This document shows, piece by piece, positions 40,555 through 50,354 of a stretch of DNA of 64,000 bases. The number at the start of each line of letters is the position of its first letter. Positions within the stretch are counted from its first letter, which is position 1. The notes under the pieces were generated by a model. That model did no database searches. It saw only the letters and a program-made list of their open reading frames with translations, and was not told where the DNA came from. The position numbers were made by a program, and so were the translations under genes. Source of the DNA: SHAN690 sp041391765. GTDB taxonomy: Bacteria; Bacteroidota; Bacteroidia; Flavobacteriales_G; Salibacteraceae. The stretch is taken from contig JAWKNJ010000015.1 of assembly GCA_041391765.1 (NCBI GenBank), positions 143,700 through 207,699 of the forward strand. The letters run 5' to 3'.

Positions 40555-43086
40555 TTACTTGCTAATCACAAGCTTGTGAGTAGTTACAGATTCACCTGAA
40601 ACAACAGACATTGTGTAAACTCCTGCAGGAATTGACTCAACACTCATTGTTTGAAGACCTGAATCATTCAATGTTGCAGAACTAACAATAGCCCCCTTAA
40701 CATCGACTATATTAACTACTGCATTTGTAAGAGCTGATCCAAACTCAATGTTGATCACAGCAACCGCAGGATTCGGATATACATTGAATGTAGCACCATT
40801 TACCTCGTTAACTCCTGTAGGCCAGATCACAACTTCGATTTCATCAGTGCCCATACAGCCATCTTCATTAGTTACCGTTACCGTGTATGTTCCAGAAGAG
40901 GTTACTTCCTTAGTCGAACCTGATCCACCTCCACTCCATGCATATGTAGCGTGGGTTCCAGCATTGAGAACGTGTGTGCCTCCATTTGGATCAAAAATAT
41001 CAGAGCCAAGATCCACAACTGGCGTAGTACTTGAAGCAAGAATCGTTGCGCTTGTATAGCTTTCGCAACCATTATCGTCAACAACCTTTAGATTGTAAGA
41101 TCCACTTGTCAATCCAGTGGCTGATTGTCCGATCGCACCACCAGGTGTCCAAGTGTACGTATATGGACTAACTCCACCACTGGCTACACCAAATGCAGAA
41201 CCATTAGTATCATCTGGACAAACAACGCTTTGAATCTGTGTAACGGCTGCGATTAGGATTGATGGTTCCCAAACCACAACATCATTTACTTCAATTGTAC
41301 AGTTCTTAGCATCAGTAGCAGTTACAGAGTAGGTTCCTGGTCCCAAGTCAACAAGATCAGAAAAGGAACTTCCATTTTCTCCACTTGACCAAGCATAGTT
41401 CATTGCACCGAAGCCACCTGTAATACCTGGATCAACGGAACCATCGTTAGCACCGAAGCAAGAAACATCTTCGAATGATAAATTAGAAACCAAGGCACTT
41501 GGAGCTGGGTTCAATGTAACAATCATGCTATCATAACATCCGCGGTAGTCAGAAACAGTAACAGTGTATGTTCCAGCTTCATAACCGCTGACGAAATCAG
41601 ATTTATCACCAGTATTCCAATCGTAAGCCAATCCATTCTCATCAGTAGGACAAAAACGAGTGAAATCATTTTCTACAGCCCAATAATCGAAATTTCTTCC
41701 TGGTACCCAAACACCAACAGTTCCTGTAGGATCTTCCAATCCTTGATCATGCCAGTTTCCGGCATAAATCGAGTTACCAACGGTTGTTGAATGCAATTCA
41801 ATACAGTTTGAAGTTTCATGAAGTTGAATTTGCACGGTTATGAAATCAACCGTAGGATTACCACCTTGATACGGCACGTGGTCATAATTAATAACGCAGA
41901 TTCTATTTGGAGCCTCACCAATTGTGTAATAATTTACACTACCACCAGCTGTTGGATCCAAATCTTCCCAACCAAAAGCAATCAATGCCTCAGGACCATT
42001 CACGCTTGGAATCATGTAATCACATGTCCAACCGGATGTATGATTGTCAAAGTGAATGAAACCTTCTGTGTTGGCTCTGAATGTAGAAAACGTATCACCG
42101 AAGAATACAAAATCAAAACCTATTGGCAAGTTGGCCACCATCGAATAGCTGCTTGGAAAGGTAATTGGAGTTCCAACCATTGACGTATCAGGCATGAATA
42201 AAGCGCTATTCGTGTCCCACGAATAAGGGGCATCATATGGAGTACCACCTGAACCGTATGCACGCATAGCGGAAATGTCATAATCACAAATCAAATCTTG
42301 TTCAATAACAACAGAATCCAAGCTTACCTCAGCAGGGTAAGTGACTGTGGTATATGAAGTGTCCTTATCACCAACAAAGTCAGTAACAATCACTGAATAT
42401 GTTCCAGCACCTTGATTAAATATCGAATCATTCGTTGACCCGGTCGACCATAACCAAGTATAAGGAGGCGTGCCAAGGAAAGTTGAGGCGCCAATGGTTA
42501 TGTTGTTATCACCGTAGCATGTTGCTTCGATCGTATCAGGAGTAACTACAGTCAAAACGTTTGGTAATACAAGAACTGTATAATCTTCGGTTTCACCCCA
42601 ACCATAAGAACCGCAAGCCAGAACACCGGAAGTTGAGCTGGTTTCAACGCACACAATTCTCATTCTTGTTGCTCCAGCAGGGGCTCCAGCAGGAACATTA
42701 ATCGTAATTGAATGGACAACATTGTTCACGCTGGAGTATGGAGAATATCCGATAAACTCACCAGTGCCGGTAAAATTTTGATTCTGGTCCCAATCAATCC
42801 AAACCCCAACTATGGAACCCCAGTTATAACCGGAACATCCGGATACTGTTACGGACATAGTGTACGTTCCTGAATTTAATAGTTCAGGCGCTGGAAGGGC
42901 CGTAAAATCAGTATAACCAACACAAGCCGTAGATGTGTTGTTGCTGATATTAGTAGAAAGTCCATTTAATTGAACGTTTGCAATAAGTTCATCGCTGGTG
43001 TAAGAGGCGCCAGACGTGCAATACTGACCAAAGCTGGAAATTGAAGCAATGAGCAGCGCGGTTAAAAGAGTAAATTTTACATTCAT
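40555..43086 (-). CDS. T9SS cargo protein with GEVED, SprB-repeat and type A sorting domains
   Basis: 843 residues. Order: signal peptide (to SSFG); GEVED domain (about 21-175: GVWIDWDQNQNF, GETEDYTV); SprB-like repeat (about 180-255); a nidogen-like beta domain (about 265-480); three more SprB-like repeats, each with GTYSVTATD or GTYTVTV; and a type A CTD (NVYPNPAVAV, IPAGVYTMSV). SprB repeats occur in the mobile adhesin of gliding bacteria. It is an intact paralogue of the broken gene at 43334-45844. A palindrome lies 104 bases upstream. Confidence 0.88.
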   Translation of the reverse strand: MNVKFTLLTALLIASISSFGQYCTSGASYTSDELIANVQLNGLSTNISNNTSTACVGYTDFTALPAPELLNSGTYTMSVTVSGCSGYNWGSIVGVWIDWDQNQNFTGTGEFIGYSPYSSVNNVVHSITINVPAGAPAGATRMRIVCVETSSTSGVLACGSYGWGETEDYTVLVLPNVLTVVTPDTIEATCYGDNNITIGASTFLGTPPYTWLWSTGSTNDSIFNQGAGTYSVIVTDFVGDKDTSYTTVTYPAEVSLDSVVIEQDLICDYDISAMRAYGSGGTPYDAPYSWDTNSALFMPDTSMVGTPITFPSSYSMVANLPIGFDFVFFGDTFSTFRANTEGFIHFDNHTSGWTCDYMIPSVNGPEALIAFGWEDLDPTAGGSVNYYTIGEAPNRICVINYDHVPYQGGNPTVDFITVQIQLHETSNCIELHSTTVGNSIYAGNWHDQGLEDPTGTVGVWVPGRNFDYWAVENDFTRFCPTDENGLAYDWNTGDKSDFVSGYEAGTYTVTVSDYRGCYDSMIVTLNPAPSALVSNLSFEDVSCFGANDGSVDPGITGGFGAMNYAWSSGENGSSFSDLVDLGPGTYSVTATDAKNCTIEVNDVVVWEPSILIAAVTQIQSVVCPDDTNGSAFGVASGGVSPYTYTWTPGGAIGQSATGLTSGSYNLKVVDDNGCESYTSATILASSTTPVVDLGSDIFDPNGGTHVLNAGTHATYAWSGGGSGSTKEVTSSGTYTVTVTNEDGCMGTDEIEVVIWPTGVNEVNGATFNVYPNPAVAVINIEFGSALTNAVVNIVDVKGAIVSSATLNDSGLQTMSVESIPAGVYTMSVVSGESVTTHKLVISK

Positions 43087-43189
43087 AAATCTTGGTTATA
43101 GAGTTAATGTGTCAAATAAAAGCATTTTTTGCTCCTATAACGCGAATCTAAGTGGATTCATCGTTACTGGAATACTGTCATTTTGAGAA

Positions 43190-43213
43190 ATTTTGAATTC
43201 CTGAATTCAAAAT
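43190..43213. repeat. Perfect 11-bp inverted repeat upstream of the SprB-repeat gene
   Basis: ATTTTGAATTC and its complement separated by CT. No T run follows on either strand, so an operator is more likely than a terminator. It is the only clear structure in 43087-43280. Confidence 0.5.
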
Positions 43214-43276
43214 CCTAGGTTAATGACCAACTGGTCGATGCCATTGTCTACTGCTGCGCTCGATTGGAAATCACTC

Positions 43277-43313
43277 AAATAAAAAAGGGACTGCCGCAAT
43301 CGGCAGTCCCTTT
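43277..43313 (-). terminator. Terminator after the broken SprB-repeat gene
   Basis: Thirteen-bp perfect stem (43284-43296 with 43301-43313), 4-base loop, followed on the minus strand by TTTTATTT. Confidence 0.88.
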
Positions 43314-43333
43314 CTTATCACAATAAATACTGA

Positions 43334-45844
43334 CTATTTGCTGATAACCAACTTCTGGGCAACCGTTGATTGATCTGAATGTATGGACATTGTATAAACA
43401 CCAGCGGGAATTGATTCAACACTCATAGTTTGCAGACCGGAATCTCCCAATCCAATAGACATAACAACCGATCCTTTTGCGTCAATGATTGTCATGGTTG
43501 AATTCACAAATGACGTTCCAAATTCAATGTTCAAAATACCAAAGGCTGGGTTAGGATATACTTTGAACTCCTCTCCTGCCACCTGACTAATTCCGGTTGG
43601 CCATATTTCAACATTTATCTCATCATAACCTTCGCAACCATCTTCGTTGGTAACTGTAACAGTATAGGTTCCGGAAGTTGTTACCTCCTTGGTTGAGCCG
43701 GACCCACCTCCTGACCAAGCATAAGTGGCGTGGGTTCCTGCATCAAGGGTATGAGTTCCACCGTTTGGATCAAAAATGTCATCACCCAAATCAACAACAG
43801 GTGTAGTGCTGGAGGCGATAATATTCACTGTCGTGAAACTTTCGCATCCATTGTCATCAACAACTTTTAAGATGTGTGCACCATTTGTCAACCCGGTTGC
43901 ATTTTGTCCACCAATGCCACTAGGCTGCCAAGTGTAGGTATAAGGACTAATGCCACCAGCAGCAATTCCAGATGCAGCTCCAGTCGAATCACCGGGACAC
44001 ACAACACCTGTCACTCCGGTCACTGCCGAAATCAGTAGGCTTGGCTCCCAAATAACCACATCATTTACTTCAATCGTACAGTTCTTAGCATCCGTTGCAG
44101 TAACAGAATATGTTCCTGGTCCCAAGTCAGTTAGTGTTGAGAAAGACGTTCCATTCTCTCCACTTGACCACGCATAGTTCACTGAACCAAAACCGCCTGT
44201 GATTCCAGGATCTACCGAACCATCATTAAGGTTAAAACATGTTACGTCTTCGTAGTCTAGGTTAGAAACAAGGGCACTTTGCGGAGCGTTGATCACCACT
44301 TCATCCGTTGTGAAACACCCATTTAGGTCAGACGCAGTAACTGTGTAAGTACCTGGCTGAAGTCCGTTAACAGTTGCTCCAACATCTCCGGTTGACCAGG
44401 TGTAGACTAGACCAGTGGAATCTATAGGACAGAAACTGATAAATGTTTCCTGAGTACTCCAAACGGCATTGTTTCTTCCCGGATACGCATATCCATCGGT
44501 TCCAGTTGAATTCTCAATTCCTTGAGTCATATTACCTGCATCACTCTGAATGTCTTCCGAATGAATTTCAATACAATTTGTTCCTTCAAACAATTTGAGT
44601 TGGAATGTCACAGTCAGGCTTGAGCTACCATAGTGAGGGACATCGATAAAATTCACAATCAACACTTGATTCGGTGAAGTTCCGGTAGTGTAATAGTTGA
44701 TGGTGCCTGCTGCTCCACTAGCAGGATTCAAATCCGTCCAACACATAGCGATAATGTCATTTGGTGTTCCAGTATTAGGAAGTGTTTGAGGAGTTAATGA
44801 AGTGTTACCTGAGCCAAATGTCACGTATCCATTAGAGCCCACATAGAAGTTTTCGTAAACCTAGTCAAAGAACTCGAACTCAAATCCAATAGGCAAGGAT
44901 GCAGAAAAGGCATCATCACCCAATGTTAAATTCGTACCGGTTGAAGACGTATCCGGATTAAAATTAGCAGAAGTGGTATCGATTAGGTAACCCTCCAACG
45001 GAGTTCCTCCAGAACCAACAGCCTCCGCTGCACTGATGTCATAGTCGCAAACCAACTGCTGAGTCACAGTGGCTTCTAGTGCGATAGAATCAGGCTCGGT
45101 AATCACTGTATATGAAGTATCCTTATCTCCAACAAAGTCAGTAACAATAACCGAATATGTTCCAGCTCCCTGATTGAAGATAGAATCATTGGTTGATCCA
45201 GTGGACCATAACCAAGAATATGGTGGCGTACCCAAGAACGTACTTGAAGCAATAGTTATATTGTCATCTCCATAACATGCGGTTTCAATAGTATCTGGGG
45301 TCACGACTGTTAACACGTTGGGTAAAACGGTAACCTTATAGTCTTCAGTTTCCCCCCAACCATATGATCCGCAAGCTAGTACACCTGATGTAGAACTGGT
45401 CTCTACACAAACTATTCTCATTCTTGTAGAACCTGAAGGAGCACCTGCAGGAACGTTAATCGTAATCAAATGGTTCACGTTGTTTACAGATGAATATGGG
45501 GAATACCCAATGAACTCACCAGTGCCTGTAAAGTTTTGATTTTGATCCCAATCGATCCATACACCTACAATTGATCCCCAGTTATAGCCAGAACATCCGG
45601 CTACGGTAACCGTCATTGTGTAAGTGCCGGAATTCAGAACTTCGGGAGCGGGAAGGGCTGTAAAATCAGTGTAACCAACACAAGCCGTAGATGTGTTGTT
45701 ATTGATGTTAGTTGAAAGTCCATTGAGTTGAACGTTGGCAATCAGCTCATCGCTTGTATAGGATGCACCCGAGGTGCAATATTGACCGAAGCTCGAAAGC
45801 GTTACGGTAATTAGCGCAATTAACAATGTAGATATTTTCCTCAT
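43334..45844 (-). pseudogene. T9SS cargo gene with GEVED and SprB repeats, interrupted by one in-frame amber codon
   Basis: Paralogue of 40555-43086 with the same domain order. The frame runs 327 codons, meets TAG at 44861-44863, and goes on in the same frame for 508 codons to a type A sorting domain. Reading through gives 836 residues, close to 843 in the intact copy. Around the stop the frame reads FEFEFFD, stop, VYENFYVGSNGYVTF, and aligns with FDFVFFGDTFSTFRANTEGF of the paralogue, stop against Asp. The signal peptide part and the CTD part are thereby separated. It may be a true pseudogene, a sequence error or suppressed in vivo. Confidence 0.85.
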
Positions 45845-45935
45845 AATCTCATTTTATTTGGAGTTAGTACACAAATTAACGTCAAAATATTAACTCTTGT
45901 CACAAACATTAAGCGATTCACAGAAATCTTGTAAC

Positions 45936-45959
45936 GAAAAAAGGGGCCAGAGCCCCTTT
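45936..45959 (-). terminator. Terminator after hppD
   Basis: Eight-bp stem AAAGGGGC/GCCCCTTT (45940-45947 with 45952-45959) with 4-base loop, followed on the minus strand by a T run. Confidence 0.8.
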
Positions 45960-45980
45960 CAATGAATTTCAAATCTTGAT

Positions 45981-47132
45981 TTAAAGCGTTCCTCTAACCT
46001 CCTGTTCTCTTTCAATGGCTTCAAATAATGCTTGGAAATTACCTTTTCCAAAGCTCCACGCTCCCTTTCGTTGGATGATCTCAAAGAACATTGTTGGTCT
46101 ATCCACCACAGGTTTGGTAAAAAGCTGAAGCAAATAACCTTCATCATCTCGATCAACCAAGATTCCATGTTGCTTAATGATTTCGATGTCCTCGTCAATT
46201 TCGCCTACGCGAGATTTCAAGTCATCATAGTAAGCATCAGGGACATAAAGAAATTCAACCCCTCTGTCTCTCATCTGCGCAACCGTTGCCACAATATCAT
46301 CTGTTGCAACCGCAATGTGCTGACAACCTGATCCTTTGTAAAACTCGATGTACTCCTCAATCTGTGACTTCTTCCGCCCCTCGGCAGGTTCATTGATCGG
46401 GAACTTGATTCGGCCATTTCCATTGCTCATCACTTTACTCATCAAAGCGGTATACTCGGTGGAGATATCCTTATCATCAAACGTCACAATCTGCGCAAAG
46501 CCCATGACCTTGGCATAGAAGTCAACCCAAGTATTCATCTGACCCCAATCCACATTACCGACCATGTGATCGATGTACTTCAATCCAACCTCTGAAGGAT
46601 TGTAGTGAGATTCCCATTTCTTGAACCCAGGTAAGAAAACTCCGTCATAGTTGCTACGCTCCACGAAAACATGAACGGTTTCTCCATACGTGTGAATTCC
46701 AGAACGGACTACGTATCCATTCGCATCCTCTTCGCGTGTTGGCTGCATGTATGACTTTGCTCCGCGTTTCGTGGTTTCTTCCCAAGCTTTAGTCGCATCA
46801 TCCACCCAAAGTGCGATCACCTTGACACCGTCACCGTGTTCATTCAGGTGCTTATTCATCCAGCCATCAGGAGTTAACGGAGTGGTTAATACCAATCTGA
46901 TTTTATCTTGTACTAGGACATAGGATGTGCGATCCTTCACACCTGTTTCCAACCCGGCATAGGCCAAGGACTGAAATCCAAATGCTGTTTTGTAGAAATG
47001 CGCGCTTTGCTTGGCATTGCCAACGATAAGTTCAACGTAATCTGTCCCTAAAAGAGGTAAAAAATCTTCAGCCTCTGCGAAAATTTTATCCGTTCCGTAA
47101 CGAACGTTTGATGCCTTTTTTGCTGTTTCCAT
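45981..47132 (-). CDS. hppD: 4-hydroxyphenylpyruvate dioxygenase
   Basis: Converts 4-hydroxyphenylpyruvate to homogentisate in tyrosine breakdown. Two vicinal-oxygen-chelate halves; the iron ligands are His in YIDHMVGNV, His in GCQHIAVATDD and Glu in TMFFEIIQRKG. Length 383 is normal. It lies 11 bases after hmgA in the same transcript, so consecutive steps are encoded together. A terminator follows. Confidence 0.95.
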   Translation of the reverse strand: METAKKASNVRYGTDKIFAEAEDFLPLLGTDYVELIVGNAKQSAHFYKTAFGFQSLAYAGLETGVKDRTSYVLVQDKIRLVLTTPLTPDGWMNKHLNEHGDGVKVIALWVDDATKAWEETTKRGAKSYMQPTREEDANGYVVRSGIHTYGETVHVFVERSNYDGVFLPGFKKWESHYNPSEVGLKYIDHMVGNVDWGQMNTWVDFYAKVMGFAQIVTFDDKDISTEYTALMSKVMSNGNGRIKFPINEPAEGRKKSQIEEYIEFYKGSGCQHIAVATDDIVATVAQMRDRGVEFLYVPDAYYDDLKSRVGEIDEDIEIIKQHGILVDRDDEGYLLQLFTKPVVDRPTMFFEIIQRKGAWSFGKGNFQALFEAIEREQEVRGTL

Positions 47133-47143
47133 GATTCCAAATA

Positions 47144-48301
47144 TTAATCAATCCAACTATTCCAATAATCTCCGCTGTCAATTCCCAGCGCTTGTTTCGT
47201 CAATTTTAACGGTGCAAAGGTGTCAACCATTACCGCCAATTCCAATGTTTCTTTTTGTCCTATGCTGCGTTCCATTGCACCCGGGTGCGGTCCGTGTGGA
47301 ATTCCAGCCGGATGAAGCGAAATGTAGCCCTTTTCAACGTGATTTCTGCTCATGAAATCACCATCAACGTAGTAGAGCACTTCATCAGAGTCTATGTTAC
47401 TGTGATTATACGGTGCCGGAATTGATAGAGGGTGGTAGTCATACAAACGTGGAACGAAAGAACAAACCACGAAAGAAGTTGTCTCAAACATTTGATGAAC
47501 GGGAGGTGGCTGATGAATTCGTCCGGTAATAGGTTCAAAGTCGTGAATGCTGATGGCGTAAGGAAAGTTGAATCCATCCCAACCAACAACGTTGAAAGGA
47601 TGATGGTCATAGGTCAATGAATGCAGCACATCCTGTTTCTTCACTTTGATCACAAAGTCACCTTTCAAATTGTGGGTCTCAAGTTCTGATGGCGCACGCA
47701 TGTCGCGCTCACAGAATGGTGAATGCTCCAGCAACTGACCAAACCAGTTCCTATACTTCTTCGGAGTATAAAGTGGTTGTCGTGATTCAACAATAAACAA
47801 TCGATTGTCCTCCGAATCGAATTGCATCTGATAGATCATCCCGCGAGGAATGATCAAATAATCACCGTACTTGAAATCGATATTGCCCATAAAAGTTCGG
47901 AGCTTGCCAGTTCCCTTATGAACAAAAATCATTTCATCACTATCAGCGTTCTTGTAGAAATAGTCGGTCAATGACTTTTTAGGAGCGCTCAAAATGATCT
48001 GACAGTCATTGTTGACCAACATGGGTACTCGGCTTTCCAAGAAATCATCCTTGGGCACGACATTCCATCCTTGAAGCATACGAGATGTCATGTTATTATC
48101 AACTGCCACATCAGGCTTCATATTGACCGCCTCACCAATAGCCTTCACACGCGTTGGAGCTTGAATATGGTAAAGGTTGCTGTACATCCCATCAAAGCCA
48201 ACCGTTCCGAAAAGTTGTTCTTGATATAGCGCACCATCTTCCTGACGGAATTGGATGTGGCGTTTTGGTGGAATGTTACCGAGTTTGTGATAAAAAGGCA
48301 T
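47144..48301 (-). CDS. hmgA: Homogentisate 1,2-dioxygenase
   Basis: Opens the ring of homogentisate to maleylacetoacetate. Cupin fold; visible motifs are KRHIQFRQEDGALYQEQLFG near the N-terminus and HPAGIPHGPHPGA at the metal site. ATG 48301 (MPFYHKLGNIPPKRH) is chosen: it fits the family, and a longer frame to 48379 would contain the promoter. Length 385. It heads the hmgA-hppD pair. Confidence 0.93.
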   Translation of the reverse strand: MPFYHKLGNIPPKRHIQFRQEDGALYQEQLFGTVGFDGMYSNLYHIQAPTRVKAIGEAVNMKPDVAVDNNMTSRMLQGWNVVPKDDFLESRVPMLVNNDCQIILSAPKKSLTDYFYKNADSDEMIFVHKGTGKLRTFMGNIDFKYGDYLIIPRGMIYQMQFDSEDNRLFIVESRQPLYTPKKYRNWFGQLLEHSPFCERDMRAPSELETHNLKGDFVIKVKKQDVLHSLTYDHHPFNVVGWDGFNFPYAISIHDFEPITGRIHQPPPVHQMFETTSFVVCSFVPRLYDYHPLSIPAPYNHSNIDSDEVLYYVDGDFMSRNHVEKGYISLHPAGIPHGPHPGAMERSIGQKETLELAVMVDTFAPLKLTKQALGIDSGDYWNSWID

Positions 48302-48321
48302 TCGCAGAAATTTTAACCACG

Positions 48322-48351
48322 CAAAAGTAGCAAGGCTCGCGGGTTGGCAAG
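48322..48351 (-). promoter_or_regulatory. Promoter for hmgA-hppD
   Basis: On the minus strand CTTG (48351-48348), 18 bases, then TACTTTTG (48329-48322), a perfect TAnnTTTG box, 20 bases before the ATG. Confidence 0.65.
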
Positions 48352-48390
48352 GTGTGGTGACAAAGATCAGTTCCGCCATCGTTCACAAAT

Positions 48391-48407
48391 GGTTGTTGCT
48401 AACAACC
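48391..48407. repeat. Short perfect palindrome between hmgA and the next gene
   Basis: GGTTGTT, 3-base spacer, AACAACC. It lies about 40 bases upstream of the hmgA -33 element and about 45 bases before the divergent gene, so it is a possible operator. Confidence 0.4.
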
Positions 48408-48453
48408 CAGGTCAGGAATTCCATGAGCCAAGTGCTCTCCTAATTTCGAAAAC

Positions 48454-49389
48454 ATGAAAAATGTCATCTTTTTTCTCCTCGGCCTGCTCTCATTGCAAGC
48501 CGCAGCACAGCAATATGGCCCTACGAATGATTCTCTGTATTTGGGTTTTCGAAGAGACAGCATCGCCAACCTCAATCGCCCAACTGTCCTAATCGCGCCA
48601 TTCCATCCGAGTAGATACCTGAGCGAGTTTGACCACGATATTGCAAAGGGAACCAACTACACATACCAGCACACACGTGGTTTTTTCCGAAAGGGGTTGG
48701 ACAATTCCATACTAATCGCGGCAAAGGAGTTTAACAACTACGTCAACCTACACGCAGATGATCCGGCTCTAAATCATGATCTCGATTTCGTTTACAAAGT
48801 GGTTGCTCCACAAGTGGTTCCCTACGAACCTCCCGTCATCAAGGAGGATCAGAAGTTCAAGGCGCGCTTAGCCAACTATTGGGAAAAGCTTCAAACCAAT
48901 GTCGAACAGGCCCCAGACCCAGGCACCCGAATTGAACAAGGTCAGATTGTAAGTGTTGCTGATCATCGTGAATTAATTACCAAAGCGAACATCTTCAATC
49001 CCATCATATTTGACTCTTTGGTACCAAAGCACGATGTGGATTATTTCTTGTTTATCAATGAAATGAATATGTTGAATGCAGCCGGAAATCAGCAAGCGTA
49101 TGAGTCTGACAACTACCAACGGGTGATTAAGGTTCACTATTCTGTTTTTGACGCTCAGGGTAATGAGTTGTTTTCATTGGTGAAGAAGCGTTATTTCTCA
49201 TCGTATCAGAACGATCTACCCAGCATCATAAAAGAGGAAATTCTGCCTATCGGATATGAAATCATGTATTCCATTGATAGCTATCGTTTCCTTAAAGCCG
49301 GGCTTGAGCCAATTAAACTAGAGGAAGACAAAAAATCGCTTGGGCTTAACTTACCCGAATTGCCAACTTTGCGCAAAAATCGGGAATGA
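48454..49389 (+). CDS. Secreted protein of unknown function
   Basis: 311 residues with a signal peptide (FFLLGLLSLQAAAQQ). Early part has TVLIAPFHPSRYLSEFDHDIA; the later part (HDVDYFLFINEMNM, IKVHYSVFDAQGNELFSLVKKRYFSS) looks like a lipoprotein-type alpha/beta domain. No cysteine lipobox, no T9SS CTD, so it is probably periplasmic. Overlaps fbp by 4 bases (ATGA). A TAATTTCG box at 48441-48448 may be its promoter. Function not recognised. Confidence 0.75.
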   Translation: MKNVIFFLLGLLSLQAAAQQYGPTNDSLYLGFRRDSIANLNRPTVLIAPFHPSRYLSEFDHDIAKGTNYTYQHTRGFFRKGLDNSILIAAKEFNNYVNLHADDPALNHDLDFVYKVVAPQVVPYEPPVIKEDQKFKARLANYWEKLQTNVEQAPDPGTRIEQGQIVSVADHRELITKANIFNPIIFDSLVPKHDVDYFLFINEMNMLNAAGNQQAYESDNYQRVIKVHYSVFDAQGNELFSLVKKRYFSSYQNDLPSIIKEEILPIGYEIMYSIDSYRFLKAGLEPIKLEEDKKSLGLNLPELPTLRKNRE

Positions 49390-50351
49390 CAGCGCTGAAT
49401 GCCTTTTTAAAGGAACAACACACAGACCAGTCTCTAATTGAAGTCTTTGATGCGATTTGCCGTGGTGCATTAATCGTTCAAAGCGAAGTTAGCCGCGCTG
49501 GATTGGGAGCAGATATTTACGGAGCGAAAGGTTCTGAAAACGTTCAAGGTGAAGAGCAGCAAAAGCTGGACGTGTTTGCTGATGAGTGCTTTATCAAGGA
49601 AATTAGAGGATGCGGCCACGTAGTCGGGTTAGCTAGCGAAGAGCAAGACAATGCGCTGCAGTTTGATGAATCAATCAACGGTGAGTACATATTCATGATT
49701 GATCCACTGGACGGCTCTTCCAACATTGATGTGAATGTGGCCATTGGAACCATTTTCGCGGTTTATAGGCGCATTTCAAAACAAGGTGAGTCACTTGTTG
49801 ATGGCGACTTTCTACAACCTGGAAAAAACCTAGTGGCGGCCGGTTATGTTAATTACAGCGTAAGCACCCAGCTGGTATTTTCCATCGGAAATGGTACCCA
49901 CGTTTTTACCCTTGATCCAAAAGATGGCAAATTCAAGCTCATCAAAGAGTCGGTGATGTTTCCATCAGACGGAAAGGTTTATTCCATCAATGAAGTGAAT
50001 TTGGATGACTTTGATGACAACTTGAAGCGCTACGCACAACACTGCAAGGACAAGCGCAAGTCAGATGGCAAACGCATGTACACCGGACGCTACATCGGTT
50101 CTCTAGTCGCTGATTTTCATAGAAATCTGCTTAAAGGCGGTATCTACGTTTATCCTGCAACCAATGATTCCCCAAAAGGAAAACTGAGGTTGCTTTACGA
50201 ATGCAATCCGATGACATTTTTGGCTGTGAACGCTGGAGGAAAGGGATCAGACGGGAAGCAAAACATCCTGGACATAGTTCCCACGGAGTTGCACCAACGC
50301 ACTCCTTTCTATGTTGGAAGTCCGGTGATGATGGACGAGGCAATCAAATAG
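49386..50351 (+). CDS. fbp: Fructose-1,6-bisphosphatase, class I
   Basis: Gluconeogenic phosphatase. Metal and substrate motifs: NVQGEEQQKLDVFADE, SEEQDN and MIDPLDGSSNIDVNVAIGT, and YTGRYIGSLVADFHRNLLKGGI. Length 321 is normal. It overlaps the gene before by 4 bases and is followed 3 bases later by the hemW-like gene. Confidence 0.95.
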   Translation: MTALNAFLKEQHTDQSLIEVFDAICRGALIVQSEVSRAGLGADIYGAKGSENVQGEEQQKLDVFADECFIKEIRGCGHVVGLASEEQDNALQFDESINGEYIFMIDPLDGSSNIDVNVAIGTIFAVYRRISKQGESLVDGDFLQPGKNLVAAGYVNYSVSTQLVFSIGNGTHVFTLDPKDGKFKLIKESVMFPSDGKVYSINEVNLDDFDDNLKRYAQHCKDKRKSDGKRMYTGRYIGSLVADFHRNLLKGGIYVYPATNDSPKGKLRLLYECNPMTFLAVNAGGKGSDGKQNILDIVPTELHQRTPFYVGSPVMMDEAIK

Positions 50352-50354
50352 ATT

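Noticed and set aside
41818..42183. Antisense open frame in the SprB-repeat gene (121 codons)
   Set aside because: It is a shadow of a Gly/Thr/Asn-rich gene on the other strand, with no domain or promoter.
40555..45844. Large gene-sized direct repeat as a mobile element
   Set aside because: The similarity is between two coding genes with diverged centres; no transposase, terminal inverted repeats or target duplications were seen.
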